Below, piece after piece: positions 44,805 through 56,327 of a DNA stretch of 64,000 nt. Positions within the stretch are counted from its first letter, which is position 1, and the number at the start of each line of letters is the position of its first letter. This DNA comes from Phaeotremella fagi (taxonomy: Eukaryota > Basidiomycota > Tremellomycetes > Tremellales > Phaeotremellaceae). Under the pieces are notes generated by a model, which saw only the letters and a program-made list of their open reading frames with translations, was not told where the DNA came from and made no database searches. Made by a program: the position numbers and the translations under genes. The DNA lies in the NCBI GenBank assembly GCA_001599715.1, contig BCHU01000006.1:1470765-1534764 (forward strand), written 5' to 3'.

Positions 44805-46164
44805 CTATGAGATATTGTCCCGCTCCAGACCCCACTCACAAGCCTCACAATTAGGTTTTGAAGACCAAGGATGATATTTGATTCGTCCTGGTTGAAACTC
44901 ATCTGGAAAGAAGCTAAGGCAAGTCTGAACCTCATTATTGAACCAAGCTTCGATACCTTCAGGAAAAAACTGATTCTGCTCTAGTTCTGGATACTCGATA
45001 TAACAATCAATGGTGGTTTGTCTTGCAATCTTTTCCCAATATGATTTCTTCTCCACTGGGTTTTGACTGGTTGATGCCTCTTTTTGGCGTTGTAAAAAGA
45101 AATCTTCAAGAGATTGAATACCTGACCTGAGATCTCTCGACAAATCACTTTCGAGAGTATGCGTTTTCTCTTGACCTTTGAAAGTGTATATATATTTTGA
45201 CTACCGGGAACAAAATTCCAACCTCCAGAAAATGCGTGATGATATGCAAGCTGACGTCTTGCACTACGATGGTGATAAACTGTAAGCACTGAATCAGGTT
45301 GTAGTATTGCTCTTGCCAATCTTTCATTCTCCGTTCCTGAATAGTGTGAAGGTTTGGTTCTTCGACAAATGTATCGAGAATTTGCGTTACTGACAAAGCT
45401 CATTATTTCAACGTTAGCTTCATTGAACAAGGAAGATAACACTGAACTGGACAGTCGAAGCTCAAAGGTTGAACATGCTCCATTATCTACTTCAATAACA
45501 GGATCCGAGAATGAGAGAAGTGATTGTCTTGTTGGGTGGACTGCTATTGTTGAAGGTCCCTTCCAACGATAACTGTTCTCCTGGACATGTCTTGAAAGTC
45601 TCCCCAGATTATCACACCAACTTTGCAATACTTTGGTATCAGCTTTTTAGAGCGACATGTTGGCAGAAACCATCCATTGATCTGGCTTTGGTCGATCCTT
45701 TGAGCTGACAGCTAAATGAAGTCTTTCAACATAGCTCAATAATTTGCCTTTGGGCATGACGTCTCGTCTTGCAAGTTCATCAGAGGATAGGTCTAGACCA
45801 AAACAAAAGCTTTCCATGTTGGACACCAAACAATATTTATACAGGAGAGGACATGCAAGCCCATGGAATCTCTGTGACGTCAGTGTCAACAATTTGGCAT
45901 ATGTTCATAGAGGTGTTTACTCACTTTACAGACTAGCGTACATCGGTAGAGGAATGCTGTGGTTTCATTGGACTCGAGAAGATCTGTTGATGTCTTCATT
46001 GTTGCTGCTTGTTCAATGATGTTGAGAAATATTTCTGCTGGGACAAGTGAAAGCACAGTGTGAAGTGAAGTGTTGTCAATGACTGGCATGTTGTCTTCTT
46101 CGCTTAAGGTATTCTTTCCCGACTTCTTTGCGGCCTTGTTTAACTGTCGAGTTAACCATGACAT
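44805..46164 (-). pseudogene. Family D (F-box-like) pseudogene: one nonsense codon and one frameshift
   Basis: Exon 1 starts at 46164 and holds an F-box: LSLVPAEIFLNIIEQA, then FLYRCTLVCK. It is spliced across about 45893-45944 to RFHGLACPLLYKYCLVSNME. In this frame a TAA at 45647-45649 falls where the intact copy has Phe (MSL-stop-KAD against TSL-F-KAD). The frame then stays open through CSTFELRLSSSVLSSLFNEA and AYHHAFSGGWNFVPGSQNIY to VFNLLKISFYNA. A frameshift near 45080-45110 is needed to reach the conserved C-terminus TTIDCYIEYPELEQNQFFPE and KPNCEACE. No GT-AG pair restores the frame at that point. It is convergent with family C copy 1. Confidence 0.7.
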
Positions 46165-46686
46165 CGTTTGGTTGATTTGATTGCTTGGTCGTTTAGCAAG
46201 TTGTTGCCTAAATGCTGAATGAAATGATTAAGAAGAACATCAAAAGCTTAGGTTCTGCTCTGGGGTTTTCCTCCAGAATTGTTTGCATCAAAGGAGGGAA
46301 GTGAACTTCTTTTCAACAGTGTATGACGGGGCGTTTTCAAATTCAAAGCTGGAGACTGAAGCGTTTCTCTCCCGGTACATGAAAATGAGAATTAGGGTCC
46401 ACCATATCAGAAGAGGGAGCCTTACGAGCCATCTGATGAGATGTCCTCTAGTTATGATGGTTTGTTTGTTTGGATCCGAATCTATGTACTGATTTGCCAC
46501 TCTGCCTTTACTGTAAGTAGAAGCCACACTGAGTTCGGGCAAAGGAGGAGCAAAGGGGGGAAGGTGTTTATCTTCTTTGTCTTTCCTTTCTTTTCTTTTC
46601 TATTTATATTCAATCCTCAAGACTAAGCACTCAACCAACCCGCTCGAGTAATAATCCACCCCCATCTCCACTTGTATCCTGGAAAC
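46165..46686. promoter_or_regulatory. Divergent spacer with pyrimidine tract before UBC6
   Basis: A run of TTTC/CTTT (46565-46610) followed by TATTTATATTCAATCC lies 80-125 nt before the UBC6 start. Pyrimidine tracts like this are common in promoters of constitutive fungal genes. No gene is supported. Confidence 0.4.
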
Positions 46687-48159
46687 ATGGCTACCAAAGT
46701 CGCTCAGAAGAGGGTAAGTCGGGTCGTTCTCCTCTTCGTTGTCTTTGTTGTAGTCTCTTACTGATTGATGATGAACAGCTTCAAAAGGTATGGTTTCCAA
46801 TCTCCCAACATCAACTAACAAGGTTCACAGGAGTACCTCTCTATGCAAAAACAACCACCTCCTTTTATCTGGGCTTGTCCGGAGGAAAAGAATATTTTGG
46901 AATGTACGTTTGTCTAGGTTTTTGATGGGTGTAGTATTGTTGTTATTGACGACTTTGTTTGGTTTAGGGCATTTCATTATCGTATGTGAATCACCTCGTT
47001 TATTTCAGATTTATAACTTATGAGTTGGATTTAGAGAGGTCCACCTGATACACCTTATGATGGGGGAGAGTATCATGGGTTGATTTGGTTTCCTAGCGAT
47101 TATCGTGAGTCAGTGGTCTCGTTTGGAGGGAGGCGTTGACATCTTGTTATCTCTTTCATCACTCTCCTATGTCCTTCTCCCAACTCAACAAACAGCTTTC
47201 AAACCACCAGATGTTAAGATGTTCACCCCCAGTGGTAGATTCGAAACTGGATCCAAGATTTGTATGAGTATGACTTCGTAGTGAGTAGCTTTCTCTGAAC
47301 ATCAACGACCAAAATTCTAATGTAAACCGTCTAGTCATCCCAGCACGTAGGTTAAGAGCGTTGTAACCATCACGATCTCACTAACCTAACCGAAACAGAT
47401 GGAACGCAGCTTGGTACGTCAAACCATCAACAATCCATACTGATATTCTCAGGTCGGTAGCGACAATCCTAACAGGTCTTTTAAGTTTCATGTTAGGTGA
47501 CGAGTAGGTCGTCTCTCATCTACTTCGTGATATATCACTGATTCATGATCGGCTTTAGTAACACGGCCGGTGCAGTCGTCACGACGAAAGAACAGAAAAT
47601 CATTTTAGCTAAAAAATCCCATGCGTTCAATTTAGCGAATAAGAAATTTAGAGTGAGTAGATGTTTGTTTATTCTGGTGATTCAGCGCTTTTGGTGAATA
47701 AACACTGACATTGGGTTTCAGGATGTTTTCCCTGATGTCAGTTGCAAATCGTATATGGGAAATATGCAATAACTGATGATGACACAGTACGCTACACCCG
47801 AAATGAAAGATTTACCTGATATGGGTCAACAACCGTCGAGTTCTGTAAGTCACTTTCGATGATCATACGAGGAATGATCATAATTTTTGATAAACAGTGA
47901 TTGACTTGAAATTAAGAGTTCACCAATATCGAAACCATCCACACCGATCCCCACGACGAATACAATTGATACGAATACTAGTTCACATGAACCTCTTGAT
48001 CCCACCTCCAACACCAACACAAATATCCAACACCAAGTCCTACTCCCACTCCAACCCAAACCCAAAGCTAAAGGTTGGATACCGTGGAGATGGGTTTTCG
48101 CCGTTATCGTCTTAGCTCTCTTAGGTAGATTATCCAATTTAACGGGTTTAGCTGGGTAG
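46687..48159 (+). CDS. UBC6: Ubc6-type E2 ubiquitin-conjugating enzyme, ER tail-anchored
   Basis: Ubc6/UBE2J enzymes act with Doa10-type ligases in ER-associated degradation, with the catalytic domain facing the cytosol. About thirteen short exons join in frame. Exon 1 (46687-46713) is MATKVAQKR, exon 2 is the 9-nt LQK (46779-46787), and exon 3 is EYLSMQKQPPPFIWACPEEK. Then come HFII, RGPPDTPYDGGEYHGLIWFP, FKPPDVKMFTPSGRFETGSK and ICMSMTSYHPSTWNAAWSVA, where the Cys in ICMS is catalytic as in the Ubc6 class. TILTGLLSFMLGDENTAG follows. The last exon needs the acceptor TTAAG near 47917; the nearer CAG would give a stop at once. The C-terminus KGWIPWRWVFAVIVLALLGR is the membrane anchor. Confidence 0.92.
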
Positions 48160-48351
48160 CGGTGGTGGGTGGTTTGTACTATCTTCGTGTTAACCATACG
48201 TTCCATGTAAATTGTAATTGTAAATTCACACTTGGGTTCTGAAGGTCCAACATGCTTTGCAGTGGGAGTATAATCAACATCCATTATCAAGTGGAACAGA
48301 ATTAGAATTAGATTCTTCCGCGCAAAAAAACAATCCATGCAATGCATCCCA

Positions 48352-49755
48352 TCAAATCCTCTTCCCAATATCGAACCCAAATCTACCCCTCTCCCTTTGG
48401 ATCTCATCAACCCCCCTCATTCCAGAACCCTTATCGACCCGTCGACCACTTCGACCAGTCCCAGAACCTAATCCAGGTGGATTAGCCTGTAGGTAGTCAA
48501 TCAATCAGCACAATCCCAGATTCTAGAAGGGAAAACGCCAACTCACACCACCATGTAACATCTGCAGCGTACATTTCAAAACCTCTTGAGGGTTTCTTGA
48601 ACCGTGTATAGTCGCTGAACAATCTTTGATTCCGCAGGCTGTTAGGAGTCTATGGATAGGGGGTGGGACTTGCAGTCCGAATCCTAGTTTATCGTTAGGT
48701 TAAGATCGAAACCTGATCCCAACTCCCCACTCCCCACTCACCCGCCGGTCGACCTCTGAGAATCACCTTCGTAGCTCCCCATTTATATTCCATTTCACCC
48801 CATATCGTTCGGTTCTCATATCGATTGACGTGGTCCATAGAGAGCACCGCTGGAGTGATATCAGTATCCCCCTTTAAGCAATTACAATCCCCGCTTACCC
48901 TCATGAAACCCGCTATCCATGGCTTTGGTAACTTGGTCTGATTTACCTCGTCCGATACCTAACATCCCTCTTTCGGGGGATCCGACTACTACCATAGCGG
49001 TGAATGAACCTCTGTGCGAGGTCAGTGAATCGTGCGAGGTGAGACATTGGTTTGGGATTGGGTGGACTTTTAGGTCGAATTCTGGTAACTCTACGTCGTT
49101 GATGGAGATCATCCTTTTGGGGTTGAATTGAATTTATTTCTCCTTGAAATTGATCATTCTGGGTGATATCTAGTCCCAATGATATTATCTAACCGATAAA
49201 TCACTTTTTAAGAACCATACCATCCGACGCAAGCAAACAAAACCAAAACCTCCAACCCAAACCCAAACCCAAACCCAACCAAAACAAACTGGAACCAACT
49301 CACATCTTCCCCTTCTTAGTCATATTACTAACCCGATTAAGTCCAACCGTAAACCTATGCAACCCATTAATCTCCCCAACCCCCATCCCAGTAACTGCAC
49401 TCAAAAGCGCCAACCTATCCGCACTAGGATCAGAACTAAGATTAGGCGGTGTATCCCTCTCAGTCGACGGTTTCCATATCTTCTCTGGAAAATTTATTGT
49501 TTGATGGAGAGGTTGTTGGATGTGTGGTGCGTTTGGGGATTGGGATTGAGGGGTTAGGGAATGTGGGTAGGAGGGGTGACGGGGGAGTGGTTCTGATGGG
49601 TAGATTTGGATGTATTTCGACTTGAATGGGGGTTGGTTGGGATTGGAAGGGGTTGGTGAGTCGTCTGTTGTTATTCCCCTTCGAGAGAGGGTTCTGGAGG
49701 ATGAAGCAAGAGCGTTCCCGTAGCTCCTTATTGATATCCTCGACATGGTTGACAT
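48352..49755 (-). CDS. MRPS5: Mitochondrial ribosomal protein S5 (uS5m)
   Basis: uS5 belongs to the small mitochondrial ribosomal subunit near the decoding centre. The start at 49755 gives [20 protein letters not shown], an Arg/Ser-rich presequence for matrix import. The S5 core is spread over five exons: [18 protein letters not shown], then [20 protein letters not shown] and [16 protein letters not shown], then [20 protein letters not shown] and VILRGRPAG. Then come [20 protein letters not shown] with [16 protein letters not shown], and [20 protein letters not shown]. The stop is at 48352-48354. The first intron is unusually long here, about 280 nt (49012-49294), and contains a CCCAAA repeat. 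It is convergent with UBC6. Confidence 0.88.
49245..49285. repeat. (CCCAAA)n simple repeat in the uS5m intron
   Basis: The plus strand reads CCAACCCAAACCCAAACCCA and continues in the same pattern. On the coding strand this is TTTGGG repeats just inside the 5' end of the intron. It resembles telomeric sequence only loosely, because the unit is not TTAGGG. Confidence 0.7.
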
Positions 49756-49848
49756 TGTTGTTGGTGATGTAGCTGAAATCGAAATAAATAAGCTGCAAGT
49801 TCAGTACAAATAGTTAATCCCGAAAACGCCGACCCACCAAAATGACGT

Positions 49849-51051
49849 TCACTTGATGTGGCACCATTGATCTCTTAACGTCCATAATCGTATCAACCCA
49901 GTTCGTTCAGTTGCATTCCAAGTAGATATATCACAGTGGATATTGAAGAACTCAGTAGCTGAGAGTATGTCACTACGTGGCTTAGCCGTACTTGGGGAAT
50001 TGAATGGTGACGAGGTATCGAGATTTACTACGCGTTTAGTCTTTAATACCTCTTTCAATGGTGGTTTCGGGTTGTTTGGTGAGATAAACCGTGGTTCCAT
50101 ATTCGATTTTGGTTTATCGACTCCAGTGACACTTGAGTTCGTATCGATTCGTATTAATTCATCAATCCTTGAAAACATTATCCTAACTTTGGTAAAACCC
50201 TGCATGGTACCATTTAACGTTGTATCCGATGAGAATGAAAGGATGATATCCGGTGGGGAGGAACAGGTGATAATGAGTTCACCTAGTTGGTCGTATATTT
50301 TCATCTGTCACTGGTTAGGCTGATGGGTCTGAGGAACTCACCCTAAGTGTAACTTTCTTCAAATCTCCAACAACCTTATACACCTCTTTCCAAACTTCTA
50401 TGTCATTATCGTTCCATGACCCAACCTCCGAAATACGCAAGGTCTTAAAGAACCTCCACTCAATATTATCTGACATGGAGTATCGATGGTATATCGAAAT
50501 AGAATATCCATCCTCCATCACCACATACTTGTACTCCTCATTGATGTATTCAACTTCAACATCTTTGAAGGGCAGTATCGATATTCTATGGTCTCTAGTT
50601 CTTCTGGAAGACTTGTCTTTTAAATTAAACTTGATAGGACGTCTAGTTGGCGGGAGGGGATATGATTTGATTGGATATATCTTGATGTCAGGTTTAAAAC
50701 CCAGGTTCAAGTCTTCAAGGGGTGGCAGATCTACGTTTGACGATTTACGAGTTCGGGGTAATGGTATGACTTCTTTTGGTGGTGTAGGCGGAGGAGATAA
50801 TGGGGGTGTAGGAAATGGTTTGTTCTGGGTAGGTGACATCAGTAGATAGATCAGAGGGTAAGACGTACAGGCAAGATAGATGGTTCAGTTACTCGTACTC
50901 TTCGAGTGATACATTCCCCTCCTCCGTTGACATCCTTCGATGGGGAATTCACCAAGACCTTACGTCGATTTCTCCAGCCTGCTTCTAGTTCTCTGAGTCT
51001 GAGGGGTGTTGGTTGGAATGCTAGGTGTTCGGGGGGTGGTGCTGGGGACAT
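49849..51051 (-). CDS. Hypothetical protein, three exons, about 370 aa
   Basis: The start at 51051 gives MSPAPPPEHLAFQPTPLRLR. A 45-nt intron (about 50824-50868) joins TEPSILP to NKPFPTPPLSPPPTPPKEVI. A second (about 50295-50332) joins KKVTLR to MKIYDQLGELIITCSSPPD. The N-terminal third is Pro-rich and probably disordered. The middle is a compact alpha/beta region (EYKYVVMEDGYSISIYHRYS, DNIEWRFFKTLRISEVGSWN) that carries the only likely fold. I recognise no family. It belongs to none of families A-D. Confidence 0.6.
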
Positions 51052-51377
51052 AGTTGTGGTGGTGATGATATGTTGGTAGTGAGTATTGAGTGGACTACCT
51101 CCACCATAGACGTTAGAGAGATAGGCGCGCAAGAAAGTAGGCGCGGGAAGTGCGTTGGTGGTCTGACTCCACGTGCGTTATCACCGACGCTTCTGTCGTG
51201 ACTATCGGCGATAAGAGTGCCACACAATTCTCCCCCTCCTCCCCTACATATTAATTTCTCCTGTTAACATCTCTTACCTCCTCCTTCTAATCTGGCCTAT
51301 ACGTCTTCCCGCTGTCATCTAATCAGCTTAAATCGGTTCACGTCGCCTCATCTCTTACTTAAAAGAAACTAAAAACA
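51052..51377. promoter_or_regulatory. Divergent promoter, hypothetical gene / RPP2
   Basis: A pyrimidine-rich stretch (TCCCCCTCCTCCCC, 51229-51243, and CTTACCTCCTCCTTC) lies upstream of RPP2, as is common for ribosomal protein genes. No TATA box was seen. Confidence 0.4.
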
Positions 51378-51944
51378 AGTAAGTCAGAGTGGAAGTGGAA
51401 GTGGTAACGATGTCAACAACTAACCCACCCCCCAGTGAAGCTCCTCGCTGCCTATCTCCTCCTCCAAATCGGTGGTAACGCCTCCCCATCAGCTGCTGAT
51501 ATCAAATCCCTCCTCGAGGTTGTCGGTATCGAAGCTGAAGATGAGAGACTTGATAAATTGATCTCTGAACTCGAAGGAAAGGATATCAACGAGGTGAGTG
51601 GTAGGGTTGGATGAGGATGAAGATAAATTCAGGTTGTTTTATCTTCGTTCGATCCACCCAAATAACAAGCTTTATATTAAGATAGAACTAACCCCCACCT
51701 CCAGCTCATCACCGAAGGTGCCTCCAAACTCGCCTCAGTCCCATCAGGAGGTGCAGCTTCATCAGGTTCAGCCCCAGCCGCCGCTGGTGGTGCCGCCGCC
51801 GCAGCTGAAGCCGCTCCAGCTGAAGAGAAGAAGGAGGAAGCCAAGGAGGAATCAGATGATGACATGGTGGGTGAACCTCTCCGTCATTGTCTTTAACGGT
51901 CGTACTGATACATGATGCTATAGGGTTTCGGTCTTTTCGACTAA
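51378..51944 (+). CDS. RPP2: 60S acidic ribosomal stalk protein P2
   Basis: P2 forms the stalk that recruits and activates translation GTPases. Exons: 51378 (coding only the A of the ATG), 51436-51593, 51705-51866 and 51924-51944. The product is 113 aa. It reads [40 protein letters not shown] and [16 protein letters not shown], then an Ala-rich hinge, then an acidic tail [15 protein letters not shown] ending in GFGLFD, the universal stalk tip. The start codon is made by joining A at 51378 to TG at 51436 across a 57-nt intron (GTAAGT...CTAAC...CCCCAG). The ATG inside that intron (51410) is not in a productive frame. Confidence 0.95.
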
Positions 51945-53377
51945 TCTCCTCGTTACACTCTTTCTCTCGAGTTCGTTGGATTGTTTTCATGGAGAATTTC
52001 TTTCGGGGTTATACGTCCACGGTAGAATTGTTCAGTTGATGTATCCATTTGATCAATAAAAACCCACTGGTTTCTTCGGGATTTCACACTTTAATCTGGA
52101 TTTCATGATGTTCATTACTGATCTGGAGATACGATTTCGCTGTCCGTTGATGGAAGTTGAACGATTTAGTTGAAGTTCAACGATCCAGTTGAAGATTAAG
52201 ATCGATTTGAAGGTCAAGATAACTTATGAACTCGGGATAAATGGTCGAATTATTGGTCCAACATCAAATACGAGAATAGAAAGTCTTGACATATCTCAGA
52301 CGTTCCCGTTGTCAGCCGTTTTGATAACAATTGATATCCCAAGAGTCGAATACTAACCAATTCCGTATACCTATTCATCTGCTCTTGCCGTGATACCATC
52401 GACAAGCAAAGTCACTGAGAAGAACATCGTGATTATATTAACTGTACCAGACAAGAACTACCAATTTCTTCGAGTGTTCAGCTCCAACTCCATATCCAAC
52501 TCCATAGATCTGATTCAATTTTTGAAGCATTCGTACTCTCCTACATTACTCGTAACTCGTAGAGTAACGTACGATTTACAGTTACGGTAAGTACCCGTAC
52601 TAATATAAATTTCATTTTCTTTAGTGGCGGGGCTATGAAATTTAAGACATCAACACGTTATTGCATACTGAACTCGTCCAGTATGTGATTGAGATGAATC
52701 TCTGATGAATCTCACGGTCCTCCTATTACTATTGAAGAAACTTCACTTTGATTGTTCCAACCACGCCTAAAAACAATTTCAAGCCACCGAACTGAGATCC
52801 TAGCGTTTATCGAGCGGGCAAGACAAACTTAAATGCGAGGAACTAACCATTGCATTTGCATACACAAAATTCAAATCAACATTACTCTCTTGTAGAGATG
52901 AAGATGAAGTCAACTCACAGATCTCCACTGTCAGTGTTCTGTCTATGTATCAATGAATAAAAGGGTGAAATTGCACTCATTTGCTCGCTCGCCGCTGTGG
53001 TGTCACTAAGCAAAAGTGTCCTGAAACGGTGGCACTAAAACAGATATCTGGCTATAGGCGTGAGGTACTACGGCGCTTCGCTCGTTGGAGCTCGGTAGAA
53101 AGTAATTGTGCTCCACTTCAAACTGATCTCCTTCTTAATCACCTTATGGAGTCTACTGTACTCGTACAAGGAAAAACTTTGAAGTACTCTCGAGCACAAT
53201 TTGTTCGTTGCAGGTCTCATTTCTAGAGTACAAGTATTACTGTACAGTAGTCGACGCAACTCGACTTCGTTAGTAGCGATTTAAGATTCATCCATTCCCA
53301 ATCATCATCATATATTTCCAAACAATCAAACAAAAAACAAAAACTGGAAACCTAAAGCAGAGTACAGATCTCCTCCC
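51945..53377. other. 1.4-kb gene-poor region
   Basis: AT-rich. It contains the RPP2 3' flank and a short local repeat (GTTGAACGATTTAGTTGAAG against TTCAACGATCCAGTTGAAG, about 52156-52195). Small open frames at 52390-52590 and 52981-53226 have no splice partners or family blocks. I see no RNA gene or transposon end. Confidence 0.45.
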
Positions 53378-54128
53378 TCAATTACGACCCCAATCAATAG
53401 ATCTTTCAATCTCAACCTCCTCCAAATGTTTAGCATGCATCTTAACCTTCTTGTCGTGGTCGATACAACTCTCTGTATGAGAAGTTGCTCCGTCCAACCA
53501 AAATCTAGTTACTTCGCTCTGGTATTGGGAAATTTGTAGGGAAACCGCATCTGACTTGTTTGTCTCGAGACTGGGATCTTGATTTTTGCTTTGGACTTGT
53601 TGAATTAGCTCTTTGACTTTATTCCATTCCCAACATTGTTCTGCTTTTTCTGATCGGGATCGAGCATTTGAGGCTCGTTCCAAATCAAACACCTGCATAT
53701 TTATAGATCAACATCACTGTCATTCTAGAGTGCAGTATGTACTCACCATCGCAGCCTTAGTCTTCTCAAAGTCTCTATAACCAGAAGTTTCTTGATCATG
53801 CATGTACATGTGATACTTCTTCATTGCCTCCTTCTCATATTCAACACCCAAACTCCCACACTCACGACACCGATTCTGAGGACCCCAACAGTGTTGATTG
53901 TAATCTGCGTATGCTGGGTAAACCGTTCGTGCCATGTTTCTTGTGTAGCTACTCAGTGGCCCTTGACCCCAGACTGAACTTCTGAGATCAACGAATTGAT
54001 CAAGAAGCTTGATATGCTCTTGACGTTTTGGGCATTGGGTTGTTGACTGAAGGGGTACAACACGTTTCAGTGATTGGACAGAAGATAAGTACTGACAGGT
54101 GACTTACAGTAGACTCTGTGGCTGACAT
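53378..54128 (-). CDS. Hypothetical Cys-containing protein, three exons, about 220 aa
   Basis: Exon 1 (start 54128) is MSATEST. Exon 2 runs STTQCPKRQEHIKLLDQFVD through SYTRNMARTVYPAYADYNQH to KTKAAM. Exon 3 runs VFDLERASNARSRSEKAEQC to a stop at 53378. Both introns have GT/AG ends and keep the frame. A Cys cluster CWGPQNRCRECGS (C-x6-C-x2-C) plus the earlier Cys in TQCPK could bind a metal. The C-terminal half is a charged helix, probably a coiled coil. No family is recognised. It is divergent from the intact family D gene. Confidence 0.6.
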
Positions 54129-54608
54129 ATTGATTGATTCTTGAAAAATGATATGTATGTAAAGGGGGGAAGAAGAAAATGACTCAAAACTCCCTATGTT
54201 CAGTATTCATACAGTCCCCCAATCACTTTTTTTCTCAGATAAAAGGAGAATTTCCATTCATCAGCGCTCCACTAGCCAGTTGATAGAAGACTCTAAAAGG
54301 AGTGCGAGTCGACGTCAATCTGATTCACAAAAACGGACAGTGTCGTCATATGAAAGAAGCGTTCTGTTTTAATCCATCTGTCTTCTAATGCAAGAAAATT
54401 CGGGATAATCAATCTCTACTTCATATATTTTTTCGGCCCTTAAGAAGTACACTTCCACTGCTTTCTCTTTGCCTTCCAGCAGTTTTCTTCCCTGTCTATT
54501 TCATTTTTATTTTATCCACTGCTTTTAAATCCTGTTTTCCAACTCAACCAAGTTCTTCCTTAAACCAATCAAGGTTTTTCTTATCTTCAATCAAACCACC
54601 AACCAACG
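54129..54608. promoter_or_regulatory. Divergent promoter, hypothetical gene / family D
   Basis: A 480-bp spacer with T-rich and TTTC tracts near 54490-54530 before the family D start. No specific element was recognised. Confidence 0.35.
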
Positions 54609-55923
54609 ATGAACTCACAAACACCCATCAGCAGCGCAGTCTCCCATCCAACCTCAGATTACGTATGGCGATGGTTCCCACCGGAACTATGGGGAATGAT
54701 TATTAAGAACGTCAAACAACCAATGCCGCCTTCAATCTACGATGCAACTCTGTCACAAATTGGTCAAGGCTCTCTATATTCTTGCTTGTTTCTCAATAAA
54801 GTGAGTCATACAAAATCCATTGTCTGTGGTGCCACAAGCAGGCTAACAAATACCCTCCATCTGATAGCTTTCTTATCGTTACGCAGCACCAGCCCTCTAC
54901 ACCGATCCTTTTGTTGCTAATCTGGAGAGTTTTCTTGGAGACTGGGGAGACGACAATCGATCTTTTTTCACTAAAAAACGACTACTCGGTCATGTTGAAA
55001 CATTCCATCTGGTCATCGATTCAAAATCAACTGAAGCAATCTACACCAACCTGCTGAATGGTTCAATCAATACTGAAGATCTCACTTCCCTTTTCAAGGC
55101 GGATAATGCTGTACTAGACGACTTTCAGGAGTTCCTCCCTGATCTTGCTATAGGCCTCAGACACGGCAAGTGCCCCAAGCTATCAACCATATCAGTGCTC
55201 CCAACTAGAAGATCTTGGGTATCCGTATCACAAGAAGTCAATGATTTTATGAAGACTTCATATGATCTAAATCTCAGAATGGCCCACATCACTCTAAACC
55301 ATGCATTTGGTGTAATGAGACGGCGATTACCTGCAACTGTGATGGCGTTCAAATCTCAAACAATCTGTTTAAGAAGTGGCGGAAGTTTTGCTTACAATTA
55401 TCCCGCAAGGCTGAGTCAGGATTGTGATGTCAGAGATCAAAAAAAGGCAAGATTGGTTTATCATCACAGAGAATTTACAAATGGCGATGTTAGAGGAACC
55501 TCATTTGGTATAACTCTAGGTTGTCAGAATATCTATTGCTTTCCACCTTCCAATCTCACTTCTCAACAGGTTACAGAGAAGAACTGTCGAGACTTTTCCA
55601 GTGCTTTCAATCTTTTGAAACTCACAATCGAAAACCTTGAGTCCTGGAAGAATCATCCTACTGTAGATCTCTCTGAAGATACACGGAATGCAATTGCAAT
55701 TACACCACAAACCTCCCTCAAGTGTTATGTCAAATATCCGAATGATCAATATGAAGATTCAGACCAAGCCCCATCTGGTCAATTATTCCCCGATAGGCAA
55801 TCTTGGTTCAATCAATGGGTCGTCAATTTTATAGAGACTCTACCAGAAGAGTATAGATCTATCAGCATAACTGATCATGATTGGTCTGAGAGACCCAAGT
55901 GTGATGGTTGTGAACATGATTAG
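54609..55923 (+). CDS. Family D F-box-like protein, intact, about 415 aa
   Basis: Exons 54609-54800 and 54868-55923; the intron is 67 nt, phase 0. The N-terminus carries an F-box: WRWFPPELWGMIIKNVKQ, then SLYSCLFLNK spliced to LSYRYAAPALYTDPFVANLE. This follows the usual pattern of P-E-(hydrophobic)-I then L-x-C-x-x-V-x-K-x-(F/Y). F-box proteins bring substrates to SCF ubiquitin ligases through Skp1. The body is unique to the family: HVETFHLVID, ARLVYHHREFTNGDVRGTSF, LGCQNIYCFPPSN and TSLKCYVKYPNDQYE. It ends with ERPKCDGCEHD, a Cys-x2-Cys tail found in all three copies. The substrate is unknown. It is convergent with family C copies. Confidence 0.75.
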
Positions 55924-56327
55924 TGGTGGTTGATGGATATCTGTTGTTACGGGATGGTGCTGTTCTTGCGGTATTTCTGTGAATATTTCAGTGTTGATAT
56001 TTGATTCATGTGATTGTGTGGCTTTGATTATTTTATGTAGACATGTAAACGTATATAAACAAGTTTATGAGAATCTTGGGAATGTGTCATCATGATTTGT
56101 CTCTGGATAGGTATTTAAAATCACCAATATGTTTGCTGGACCATAGTACATCGTCCTACCTCCACTTGTACTTCTTAGGAGCTGACATTTGTGTGGCACT
56201 GCAAAGAAATGCAACTCGCAACAGAATCCTGACTGCCAAAGTGTATGTACGTACAGGCAATCAAGACGGCGAATAACTAAATACAAGCAATACATGACTA
56301 ACTAACTGCATTCATCATCAAAGATTC
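55924..56327. other. Convergent spacer, family D / family C
   Basis: A 404-bp spacer between two stops, with no gene or repeat recognised. It corresponds in arrangement to the 160-bp spacer at 44645-44804. Confidence 0.4.

Noticed and set aside
45354..45708. Plus-strand frames opposite the family D pseudogene
   Set aside because: They overlap the family D homology on the other strand and show no family blocks.
49245..49285. CCCAAA repeats as an interstitial telomere
   Set aside because: The unit is not TTAGGG, the tract is short, and it lies within an intron of a conserved gene.
52390..53226. Small open frames in the 1.4-kb gene-poor region
   Set aside because: They are short and unrelated to any neighbour, lack splice partners, and show no terminal repeats that would mark a mobile element.
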